Positions 43,767-51,468 of a DNA stretch of 64,000 bases are shown here, in pieces. The position numbers and the translations under genes are program-made. The notes below the pieces were generated by a model. It saw only the letters and a list, made by a program, of their open reading frames with translations. It did no database searches and was not told the DNA's origin. Positions within the stretch are counted from its first letter, which is position 1. Each line of letters starts with the position of its first letter. This stretch comes from Rhodococcus sp. (in: high G+C Gram-positive bacteria) (lineage in GTDB: Bacteria > Actinomycetota > Actinomycetes > Mycobacteriales > Mycobacteriaceae), in NCBI RefSeq assembly GCF_023264675.1, contig NZ_JAHFVG010000006.1:62001-126000 (forward strand). The letters run 5' to 3'.

Positions 43767-44498
43767 ATGATCGGTCAGACTCGTGACGGCGACGTCGTCA
43801 TCCTCGAACTTCAGCGTCCCGAGCGGCGCAATGCCCTCAACACCGCCCTGTGCATCGCCTTACGCGAGGGCATCGAGAGCGCAGTGGAGAGCGGTGCCCG
43901 TGTCATCGTCGTCACCGGGCAGGGCTCCAGCTTCTGCGCGGGAGCTGACCTGGACGGCGACGACTTCGCCAAGGAATTCCCGGAAGCGCTCGAAGCCGTG
44001 CTCAAAGCGGTCGAAGCCGCTCCGATTCCGGTGATCGCCGCGGTCAACGGGCCCGCCGTCGGTGCAGGCACCCAGCTCGCCATCGCGAGTGATCTCCGGG
44101 TAGTCGCCGACGGTGCATTCTTCGCGATTCCATCGACGCGGCTCGGTATCGCGGTCAACAACTGGACGATCAAACGACTGTCGTCCCTTGCCGGCGGAAG
44201 CGTCGCACGCACGATTCTGATGGGCGGCGAGCGTCTCGACGCCGATCGCGCATACATCAGCGGTCTCGCGAACAAGCGCGGCGATCTCGCGGTCGCCCGC
44301 GAGTGGGCGACGGCAATCACCGAGTTGGCTCCGCTCGCTCTGCGACACCTCAAACTTGTCTTCAACGACGACGGCACCCGGGACGAGCCGACGCCGGAGC
44401 AGTGGGCCGCCTTCGGCGCGGCGTGGACGAGTCAGGACATGCAGGAAGCTCGTCGTGCCCGCAGTGAGAAGCGCAAGCCGAAGTTTCTGGGACGGTGA
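43767..44498 (+). CDS. echA6: Enoyl-CoA hydratase/isomerase family protein (EchA6-like)
   Basis: A 243-residue crotonase. The oxyanion-hole segments are SSFCAGADLDGDDFA and NGPAVGAGTQLAIASDLRV. The usual catalytic Glu near the second region is not evident (FAIPSTRLGIAVNNW), as in mycobacterial EchA6, a non-catalytic fatty-acyl-CoA shuttle. Position after prrA/accD3 matches Rv0905. Its stop overlaps the GTG of the ammonium transporter gene. Confidence 0.82.
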   Translation: MIGQTRDGDVVILELQRPERRNALNTALCIALREGIESAVESGARVIVVTGQGSSFCAGADLDGDDFAKEFPEALEAVLKAVEAAPIPVIAAVNGPAVGAGTQLAIASDLRVVADGAFFAIPSTRLGIAVNNWTIKRLSSLAGGSVARTILMGGERLDADRAYISGLANKRGDLAVAREWATAITELAPLALRHLKLVFNDDGTRDEPTPEQWAAFGAAWTSQDMQEARRARSEKRKPKFLGR

Positions 44499-45826
44499 AC
44501 CTCGGGGCGCCTGATACGGGCGATACCGCGTGGCTGCTGGTGTGCACGGCGATGGTGTTGCTGATGACACCGGGCCTGGCCTTCTTCTACGGAGGTATGG
44601 TCCGGTCGAAGAGCGTTCTCAACATGATGATGATGAGCCTGTCAGCCATCGCCGTCGTCTGGCTGCTCTGGCTGGTGTTCGGATTCTCGATGGTATTCGG
44701 GGACAACGTGATCGGTGGCTGGATCGGAGATCCGCTGCAGTTCGCGGGGCTCGGTGATCTACTCGGTGGCACGTATTCCGGTGCTTCCGTGTCGATTCCA
44801 CTCGTGGGTACTGTGCCCGCGCTGGTCTTCGCGGCGTTTCAGGCAGGCTTCGCGATGGTGACCGTAGCCCTCATCTCGGGCGCCGTTGCCGACCGCATGC
44901 GGTTCGTGCCGTGGATTTTGTTCGCGGGATTGTGGGCGACTCTGGTGTATTTCCCGGTCGCGCACTGGGTGTTCTCGCTGGACGGGCTTACCTCGGCCAC
45001 CGGTGGTTGGATCTCCAACCGGCTGGGTGCCATCGACTTCGCCGGCGGCACGGCCGTCGAGATCAACGCTGGTATGGCCGGTCTCGTGCTTGCGCTCGTC
45101 GTCGGGAATCGTCGCGGATGGCCGCGGGAGGCGATGCGCCCGCACAATCTGCCTGCCGTGATGCTCGGTGCCGGTCTGCTGTGGTTCGGTTGGTTCGGTT
45201 TCAATGCCGGGTCGGCGCTCGCTGCCGACGGTGTCGCCGCGGTTGCCTTGGTGAACACCCTCGGTGCGGGTGCCATGTCGATGGCTGCCTGGTTGATCGT
45301 GGAGAAGATTCGCGACGGCAAGGCCACCTCGTTCGGCGCGGCATCGGGTGTGGTCGCCGGATTGGTGGCCATCACACCGTCGTGCACGGCCGTCACCCCG
45401 ATCGGCGCCGCCGGAATCGGTATCGCCGCCGGCGCACTGTGCGCACTCGCCATCGGTCTGAAATACCGCTTCGGATACGACGACTCGCTCGACGTCGTCG
45501 GCGTTCACCTGGTCGGAGGCATCGTCGGAACTCTGATGATCGGGCTGCTCGCCAGCGCGGACATGCCGGCGGGAGTCGACGGACTTCTGTACGGCGGTGG
45601 GCTGCATCAGCTTCTCGTTCAGTTCGTCGCGGTGGTCGTGGTGATGGTCTACACCGGTGTTGTCACTGCACTCATCGCTCTCGGACTCAAGGCAGTGATG
45701 GGGGTGCGCGCCGACGCCCAACACGAGGCTGACGGCCTCGACGAACACGAGCACGCCGAGTCCGCGTACGACTTCGCGGTCGGCCACGGCGGTTCGGGCG
45801 GTCCAGGACTCTTCGGCAAGGGGTGA
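44495..45826 (+). CDS. amt: Ammonium transporter Amt
   Basis: A 443-residue channel with eleven predicted helices. Conserved elements are MTPGLAFFYGGMVRSKSVLN, FQAGFAMVTVALISGAVADRM, GGTAVEINAGMAGLVLALVVG, LLWFGWFGFNAGSAL and the pore histidine in VVGVHLVGGIVG. The C-terminal tail is His/Glu-rich (DGLDEHEHAESAYDF). GTG start overlaps the hydratase stop. No glnK lies downstream. The gene is followed by 185 bp without a gene (45827-46011) that holds the promoter of the secreted protein. Confidence 0.92.
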   Translation: MNLGAPDTGDTAWLLVCTAMVLLMTPGLAFFYGGMVRSKSVLNMMMMSLSAIAVVWLLWLVFGFSMVFGDNVIGGWIGDPLQFAGLGDLLGGTYSGASVSIPLVGTVPALVFAAFQAGFAMVTVALISGAVADRMRFVPWILFAGLWATLVYFPVAHWVFSLDGLTSATGGWISNRLGAIDFAGGTAVEINAGMAGLVLALVVGNRRGWPREAMRPHNLPAVMLGAGLLWFGWFGFNAGSALAADGVAAVALVNTLGAGAMSMAAWLIVEKIRDGKATSFGAASGVVAGLVAITPSCTAVTPIGAAGIGIAAGALCALAIGLKYRFGYDDSLDVVGVHLVGGIVGTLMIGLLASADMPAGVDGLLYGGGLHQLLVQFVAVVVVMVYTGVVTALIALGLKAVMGVRADAQHEADGLDEHEHAESAYDFAVGHGGSGGPGLFGKG

Positions 45827-46011
45827 ACTGCACGTTACTCAGGCTTGAAGAATGAATTCCGTTCTGTCCCTTTAGGGTAGAACTGACCGACTGTTAACCT
45901 CCCGGTCCGGTGGAACACCCCCGCAGTCCACAATTTCGACCTCGTCCGGCCAGTACGTTTACGCGGCATCCACCCAGGATGCGCACATGTACATACCGGA
46001 AGACGGGGATC

Positions 46012-46683
46012 ATGAAGATCGGAAAATTCGCAGTAACGTCAGCATTGGTCATCGGGGCCATGACCGCTGCAATGGGGACGTCCTACGCGGACCCGGCTCC
46101 GGCACCGGCGCCGGTGGGCTGGAACGTCACGAAGGCAGGTGACCAGGTCATCGTCGACACCTCGGCGGGCACGCTCACCAACGAGAACAACCACCTCGTC
46201 GTGCGCGACACCACTGGCGCACTTGTCGATTCGGTTCCGCTCGCCATCGCACTCGACGGCTTCTCGCACCCCGTTGCCGCCGACATCGACGGCAACCACG
46301 CTGTCCTGACGGCCGACGTCTCGCCCGCCGCCGCGACACCCGTATCCACTCAGCTTCCCGGATTGCAGCAGGTCGACCTGCCCGCAGCCGTCGCAGGCGT
46401 CAAGGACAACCTCGCTCTCTCGGCCACGGTCGGCGGCTACCTCGGTGCCGCAACCGGAATCGTCGGCGGCTGCATCCTCGGTGCCATCGCCGTCGGCGTC
46501 GTGTCGGCTCCGACCGTCGTGCTCTTCGGACCGGGAGCTGTCGCCGGTTGCATCGGCGGCGCACTGCTGCTCGGATCCACCGCCTCGCTCGCCGGAACCG
46601 CCATCGGCGGACTCAGCGCGCTCGCCAGCAACGCCGGCCCGTTCATTCAGCTCCTGAACGCGCCTCCCGCCGTCAAGAAGTAG
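46012..46683 (+). CDS. Secreted hypothetical protein with C-terminal glycine-rich hydrophobic region
   Basis: A 223-residue protein. The N-terminal signal peptide (MKIGKFAVTSALVIGAMTAA) is probably cut after the Ala of SYA. A beta-rich domain follows (about 35-125), ending in a linker. A long Gly/Ala-rich hydrophobic segment (about 140-215) then contains two Cys (GGCILG and AGCIGGALLLG). The last part could form a membrane hairpin or assemble in the mycolate cell envelope. Similar proteins occur in rhodococci and gordoniae as far as I recall, but no function is known. Confidence 0.7.
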   Translation: MKIGKFAVTSALVIGAMTAAMGTSYADPAPAPAPVGWNVTKAGDQVIVDTSAGTLTNENNHLVVRDTTGALVDSVPLAIALDGFSHPVAADIDGNHAVLTADVSPAAATPVSTQLPGLQQVDLPAAVAGVKDNLALSATVGGYLGAATGIVGGCILGAIAVGVVSAPTVVLFGPGAVAGCIGGALLLGSTASLAGTAIGGLSALASNAGPFIQLLNAPPAVKK

Positions 46684-46697
46684 ACGCGGTACCCCTC

Positions 46698-46745
46698 ACC
46701 GCTGCATCTTGCTCTTCCCCGTGGGGCGGGGCAGGATGTAGCGGT
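46698..46745. terminator. Long imperfect inverted repeat before the FHA gene
   Basis: Left arm 46698-46720 and right arm 46723-46745 pair with a 2-nt loop (outer ACCGCT with AGCGGT, inner CCCC with GGGG), with several mismatches. It fills almost the whole 60-bp gap after the secreted protein and reaches into the GTG start of the FHA gene. It may terminate the upstream transcript, or hide the FHA start in mRNA. Confidence 0.5.
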
Positions 46746-47370
46746 GATTCGGGGTGAGTACGAAGATCCCCGCCTTCAGTACGAAGGCGAAGGCGGTGAA
46801 CGCCGCGAAGTGACGCTGTCCTCCGATCACGCTCGCCTGACCATCGGTCGATCACCCCAGGCCGACATCTCGTTTCCGGACGACAGCGAGGTCTCTCGGC
46901 TGCACGCCGCCATCGAATGGCTCGGCACGCACTGGACCGTCGTCGACGACGGCTTGTCTCGAAACGGGACGTACGTCAACGGGGACCGCCTCACCGGACG
47001 GCGGAGCCTGCGGCAAGGTGACACCATCCGCGTCGGTGGCTCGCTGCTCACCTTCCACGATTTCTCCGGCCTCGGCGACGAAGCCACCCGCATCGCCGCC
47101 GAGATGCCGAACACCAGATCGCTGACCGAGACGCAGAGATCGGTCCTCGTATCGCTGTGCCGGCCCTACAAACACAATGCGAGATTCGCGAATCCGTCGT
47201 CCAACCAGCAGATCGCGACCGAGATCTTCCTCAGCGTCGACGCCGTCAAGACGCACCTGCGGGTGCTGTTCGCCAAGTTCGGTGTCGAGGACCTCCCGCA
47301 GAACCAGAAGCGGGTCAGGCTCGCCGAGCGTGCACTGCAGAGCGGCGTGATCTCACAGCGCGACCTCTAG
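46744..47370 (+). CDS. FHA-domain protein with C-terminal helix-turn-helix-like region
   Basis: A 208-residue cytoplasmic protein. The FHA phosphothreonine-binding domain (about 20-105) has the Gly-Arg and Ser contact residues in LTIGRSPQADISFPDDSEVSRLHA and the Asn-Gly in LSRNGTYVNGD. The C-terminal 80 residues (LTETQRSVLVSLCRPYKHN, QQIATEIFLSVDAVKTHLRVLFAKFG) look like a LuxR-type winged helix, suggesting a phosphorylation-controlled DNA-binding protein. GTG start. Its 3' end overlaps the hydrolase gene by 18 bp. Confidence 0.8.
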   Translation: MIRGEYEDPRLQYEGEGGERREVTLSSDHARLTIGRSPQADISFPDDSEVSRLHAAIEWLGTHWTVVDDGLSRNGTYVNGDRLTGRRSLRQGDTIRVGGSLLTFHDFSGLGDEATRIAAEMPNTRSLTETQRSVLVSLCRPYKHNARFANPSSNQQIATEIFLSVDAVKTHLRVLFAKFGVEDLPQNQKRVRLAERALQSGVISQRDL

Positions 47371-48279
47371 CATCGTCGATCGTTCGGTCTGCGCGACCAG
47401 AACGGACACGGCGTCGGCAACCTCGGCCGCCCGTTCCAGAATGACCATGTGGCCCGCGTTCTCCACCGTCACCATCCGCGATGCAGGCAGGTGCCGAGCG
47501 ATCGTCGCCGAGTGACGCGGCGGCGTCATCAGATCCGCGGATCCACACAGGACCAGCGTCGGAACGACGGCCAGCGCGGACAGGCTCGCCGATTCGTCGA
47601 AATCGCGGAGAGTCTCCAGGAAGCCGGCCATCGTCACCACCGAGGTGTCGTTGAGCATCGCCGACGCGAGTGCGACCACCCGTGGACTCACGCGCCGTGA
47701 CCCACACCCCGCGGCCCGCACGATCGGTGCGCAAATTCCCCGTACCGACCTCTTCGAGACGCTCATCGCACGAGGCGCGCGGCGGACGGCTGCTCGAAAC
47801 GCCGAGACCAGGGGATGCGCCAGGCACGACCCGAGGCCCTCGTCGACAAGTCCGCTCGCCGCAGTGGCGACCAGACCGACGCCCACGAGGCGTCCTCCCA
47901 GCTCTTCGAGGTTCTGACGGGCATAGGCCATTGCCGTCATACCGCCCATCGAGTGGCCGATCAGCACGTAGCGGCCGGTGGGGACGAGGGTTCTGATCAC
48001 GGCGCCGAGGTCACGGCCCAGCTGCTCGATGGTGTACGTGGAGGGGTCGGCTGCAGCCGATTCGCCGTGCCCGCGGTGATCGTAGGAGATGGTGCGGATG
48101 TTCTCGCCGTGTGCCGCGGTGAGGTGGCCACGTACATCGGCCCATGACTCTTTCGCCAGGCAGTGGCCGTGCACGAACACCACGGTCACCGGAGCCGTCG
48201 GGCTGCCGGTCTCGTATACGGCGAGCGCAGTGCCGTCCTCGGTCACGACGGTGCTTCGGCTCCGGTTGCGCTCGTTCAT
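47353..48279 (-). CDS. Alpha/beta-hydrolase
   Basis: A 308-residue serine hydrolase. The oxyanion region is VVFVHGHCLAKESW, the nucleophile Ser is in LIGHSMGGMTAMAYA, a likely acid is in LCGSADLMTP, and the His is in ENAGHMVILE. ATG at 48279 gives MNERNRSRSTVV; a longer frame upstream is unlikely. Divergent from the sigma factor gene across 229 bp. Substrate is unknown. Confidence 0.85.
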   Translation of the reverse strand: MNERNRSRSTVVTEDGTALAVYETGSPTAPVTVVFVHGHCLAKESWADVRGHLTAAHGENIRTISYDHRGHGESAAADPSTYTIEQLGRDLGAVIRTLVPTGRYVLIGHSMGGMTAMAYARQNLEELGGRLVGVGLVATAASGLVDEGLGSCLAHPLVSAFRAAVRRAPRAMSVSKRSVRGICAPIVRAAGCGSRRVSPRVVALASAMLNDTSVVTMAGFLETLRDFDESASLSALAVVPTLVLCGSADLMTPPRHSATIARHLPASRMVTVENAGHMVILERAAEVADAVSVLVAQTERSTMLEVAL

Positions 48280-48508
48280 GGCTGTCTCCGATGACTTCAG
48301 GTGTGTAGAGGGTTTCGGCGTCGCCTCTCGATGCGTTACGCCTTCGAAAATCATCTGTCCTCATCGTCGTCTGCGGAGCCTCCTGAAGAGGTGAGTCGAT
48401 GCACCCGAGGGGTGTGGGTTCCTCACCCTGGGGTGGGTACCGACCAAACCGTCTTCGACGCAGGATCGAACTACACACAAGCGCAGGGTGAGCGAAGGGA
48501 ACACGACG
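48280..48508. promoter_or_regulatory. Divergent intergenic region with two CACCC/GGGTG mini-hairpins
   Basis: The 229 bp between the hydrolase and sigma factor genes contain CACCC-GAG-GGGTG at 48402-48414 and CACCC-TG-GGGTG at 48424-48435, about 80-105 bp before the sigma factor start. They may be paired binding sites or leader hairpins. No other gene is seen here. Confidence 0.4.
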
Positions 48509-49084
48509 ATGACGGAAGACGACATCGTGTACATGCTCGAGGCGCGCGTTCCACAGGCCGTGAGCGGGGATCGTAGGGCTCTGGAGGATGTGATCGCGCT
48601 GGTCAGGCCGAAGCTCAAGCGTTACTGCGCAACGCGGTCGACAAATCTCGATGTCACTGCCGACGACGTGGTGCAGGACGTGTGTCTTGCCCTGGTCACC
48701 GCAATTCCGAAGTACCGGGATATGGGGAAACCGTTCATGGCATTCGTCTACGGTATCGCCGCCCACAAACTGGCCGATGCAGGCCGCAAAGCTGCGCTTC
48801 GGCGCTCGTACTCGCTCGAATTGGTGATCGAGGAGCCCTTCACCGACGAATCTCCCGAAGACCTTGCTATCGAGGGTGAATTTCGTAGTCACGCACAAGC
48901 TTTGATGGAAACCCTGCCCCCGCGTCATCGAAAGATCATTCTGATGCGGGTGGTGTGGGGAATGACGGCACCCGAGACCGGACGCGCGCTCGGAATGAGT
49001 GCGGGAGCGGTACGCGTCGCGCAACATCGGGCGATGAACCAGTTGCGCGCCGAGCTGTCGAACTTTGCCTTGTTGAGCGCTTGA
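48509..49084 (+). CDS. sigD: ECF sigma factor, SigD-like
   Basis: A 191-residue ECF sigma factor. Region 2 (about 30-95) has DDVVQDVCLALVTAIPKYRD and PFMAFVYGIAAHKLADA; region 4 (about 130-180) has LPPRHRKIILMRVVWGMTAPETGRALGMS-type residues and GAVRVAQHRAMNQLR. It closely follows the pattern of mycobacterial SigD, which controls starvation and ribosomal genes. ATG at 48509 has GAAGGGAA upstream. A typical RsdA anti-sigma gene is not adjacent; the next gene encodes a different membrane protein. Confidence 0.85.
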   Translation: MTEDDIVYMLEARVPQAVSGDRRALEDVIALVRPKLKRYCATRSTNLDVTADDVVQDVCLALVTAIPKYRDMGKPFMAFVYGIAAHKLADAGRKAALRRSYSLELVIEEPFTDESPEDLAIEGEFRSHAQALMETLPPRHRKIILMRVVWGMTAPETGRALGMSAGAVRVAQHRAMNQLRAELSNFALLSA

Positions 49085-49148
49085 CCAGTCGGGACGCCGG
49101 ATCGGACCCGGCGGTCCGAATTACCTGACACTGTGCTTCGCTGTGCGC

Positions 49149-50120
49149 ATGGAACCGTACCCGGGTGGCCCAGAACCAACGCCGAGCCGCTACCGTCCCA
49201 CATCGTCGCAGTACGTCCTCGGGGTGGTCGTCCTGGCCATCGCCGTCGCGTTCTTCGTCAAGCAGGTGCTGGAGGACACCGAGAAGGCGCAGACAGCGGC
49301 GTTCTACGTCGGCATTCCGGCGATCGTCGCGCTGATCGTCGTTCTGACCAAGCCGGGCGGTAGCGCCGAGGGGCTCGTGTTCAGAACGATCACGGTAGTG
49401 CTCTCGCTTGCGATGATCGCGGCCGGTGAGGGCTTCATCTGCGTCATCTTGGCCGCGCCGATCTTCTATCTGGTCGGCGCCGTGGTTGCCTACGCTGCAG
49501 GGAAGGCCTCGCGACCTGACAAACGCAACGACGGTCTGAAGATCATAATCGTCCCGTCACTGGTCCTCGTCGCGTCGTTGGAAGGCGTCCTACCAGCGAC
49601 GACGTTCTCCAGTGCGACGACGGTGACGGCAACTCGAACCGTCGAGGCATCGGCCGACGAGGTCGAAGCAGCGTGGGAAGCCCCGTTGGACTTCGGCGGG
49701 ACGCCGCTGGAAGGAATCCTCGGGTGGGGGTTCCCGCAGCCGTTGGCCGATTCCGGTGGGACGTTCGCCGTCGGCGAGCGGCGCACGGTAACGTTTTCCG
49801 GCGCGCATCACCGGCCTCTGTTCGTCTCCGAACATCATTGGGGCGAACACACGACAGAGTTGGCGTTCGAGGTGGTTGCACGGAGCGAGAACTCGGTGCG
49901 GCTGAAGGTCGTGAACGACACGACTCCCATCTCGTCATGGTTGGCATGGAGCGTCGCCGATATCGAGTGGATACCGGTAGATGCCGGGCACACGGACGTC
50001 CGCGTCGAGTTGTCGTACACCCGAGAACTGGCGCCTGCGTGGTACTTCGGACCGATCGAGAAATTCGTGACCGAACGTGCGGCCGGCTACCTGATCGATT
50101 CGCTGGCCGTCAGCCGTTGA
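49149..50120 (+). CDS. Membrane protein with C-terminal SRPBCC-like domain
   Basis: A 323-residue protein. A Pro-rich N-terminus precedes about four helices (23-145), one more hydrophobic stretch near 150-165, then a soluble domain (about 170-323). TATRTVEASADEVEAAWEAP and the following beta-rich pattern resemble START/SRPBCC lipid-binding domains. ATG at 49149 is used; a GTG two codons upstream is possible. It is coupled by a TTGA overlap to the next gene. Function is unknown; lipid binding at the membrane is a guess. Confidence 0.6.
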   Translation: MEPYPGGPEPTPSRYRPTSSQYVLGVVVLAIAVAFFVKQVLEDTEKAQTAAFYVGIPAIVALIVVLTKPGGSAEGLVFRTITVVLSLAMIAAGEGFICVILAAPIFYLVGAVVAYAAGKASRPDKRNDGLKIIIVPSLVLVASLEGVLPATTFSSATTVTATRTVEASADEVEAAWEAPLDFGGTPLEGILGWGFPQPLADSGGTFAVGERRTVTFSGAHHRPLFVSEHHWGEHTTELAFEVVARSENSVRLKVVNDTTPISSWLAWSVADIEWIPVDAGHTDVRVELSYTRELAPAWYFGPIEKFVTERAAGYLIDSLAVSR

Positions 50121-51391
50121 GCGTAGATACCGGTCTGTCGATTGCGGCACTGCGTTCCCTCGCAGTTCTCGTTCCGGTTCTGCTCGCCGTCGTCCTCTGG
50201 TTCGCCGCGCCGAACCGTCGGACGCGCGGTGCGGCATTTCTTGCGCTCCTGTGGAACTTCATCGCACTGTTGCTGATCGATGCGCTTGCCGTGCAGCAAG
50301 AATGGTGGACTTTCGGGACGACCGGAAACATGTGGTCCCAGGTTCCGATCGACGTGGTGCTCGGGTGGGCCGCGCTGTGGGGTGCGGTGCCGATCCTGTT
50401 GGCACGCTGGGTGAACCCTGTCATCACCGTTCTGGTGTTGGTCGCCGGAGACGTTCTTGCGATGTCGAGCTTGCAGCCACTCGTCACGCTCGAGCCGACG
50501 TGGTGGTGGGGAGAGTGCCTTGCGGTGGGTGCCGCGTTGGTTCCTGGCGTCGTGCTCGGGTACCTGACCGACCACGGCCTGGCGCTACGAACCCGCGCTG
50601 TGATGCAGGTCGTTCTCTTCGGTTCTCTGCTCGGATTCGTGGTTCCGACAGTCGCATTCGAGGCCGCCGGTAGCGGTTGGGGGCAGCGTGCCGATGTGGG
50701 TGGGCCGCTCGATCTGATCCTGCTGCAGCTGATGGCACTGGTCGCGATCGTCGCACTGCGCGCCGTGGCCGAATTCGCGGTGGTGGGTCGCGGAACTCCG
50801 TTTCCCTGGGATCCGCCACAGCGGTTGGTCACCACCGGACCGTATGCCTACGTAGCCAATCCGATGCAGTTGTCGGCAGTACTGCTGCTCCTGCTCGGAG
50901 GGGCAGTACTCCGCGAACCATGGCTGGTGGCCGGCGCCCTGCTGGGTGCGGCGTTCAGTGCGGGTCTGGCTGCATGGCACGAGCAGAGCGAGCTTCTCGC
51001 GCGGCACTCCGAGTCCTGGACGAGCTACCGGAGGTCGGTTCGCGACTGGATCCCGCGGTGGACGCCGACACCTGCGATCGCGCCCGCGATACTGTATGCG
51101 TCGGTGAGCTGCGACCCGTGCAGCAGAGTCGGGCCGTGGTTCGTGCGACGATCACCCGTCGGGCTGGACGTCGCGGTAGCCGAAGGGCATCCGCAGGATC
51201 TGAGGCGCGTCCGATACGAAGGCGCGTCGACGGCGGACGGCACGAGGGCGATCGGTGCGGCGTTGGAACATCTCTCGCTCGGTTGGGCAATCCTGGGCTG
51301 GCTGTTTCGTGCGCCGGTCTTCGCGTGGTTTCTGCAACTGCTGGTCGACGCAACCGGCGGTGGACCCAGATCGATCAGGCAGACCGAATAG
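50117..51391 (+). CDS. Isoprenylcysteine-methyltransferase-like membrane protein with C-terminal DCC-like thioredoxin fold
   Basis: A 424-residue protein with a TTG start overlapping the previous stop. About seven helices lead into an ICMT/PEMT-type segment: LVTTGPYAYVANPMQLSAVL, then WHEQSELLARHSESWTSYRRSVRDWIPRW, the SAM- and lipid-contact motif of this methyltransferase group. From about residue 318 a soluble part starts LYASVSCDPCSRVGPWF, with a CxxC pair like the DCC (DUF393) thiol-oxidoreductase family. The combination suggests methylation plus a redox module, but neither substrate is known. Confidence 0.6.
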   Translation: MSVDTGLSIAALRSLAVLVPVLLAVVLWFAAPNRRTRGAAFLALLWNFIALLLIDALAVQQEWWTFGTTGNMWSQVPIDVVLGWAALWGAVPILLARWVNPVITVLVLVAGDVLAMSSLQPLVTLEPTWWWGECLAVGAALVPGVVLGYLTDHGLALRTRAVMQVVLFGSLLGFVVPTVAFEAAGSGWGQRADVGGPLDLILLQLMALVAIVALRAVAEFAVVGRGTPFPWDPPQRLVTTGPYAYVANPMQLSAVLLLLLGGAVLREPWLVAGALLGAAFSAGLAAWHEQSELLARHSESWTSYRRSVRDWIPRWTPTPAIAPAILYASVSCDPCSRVGPWFVRRSPVGLDVAVAEGHPQDLRRVRYEGASTADGTRAIGAALEHLSLGWAILGWLFRAPVFAWFLQLLVDATGGGPRSIRQTE

Positions 51392-51468
51392 TCCGTTTTG
51401 TGCAATTGTGTAACAGGACCCGAACGTAGCGTGACCTGGCCGACATGTAGCCCTTCTATTTTCTTCCC

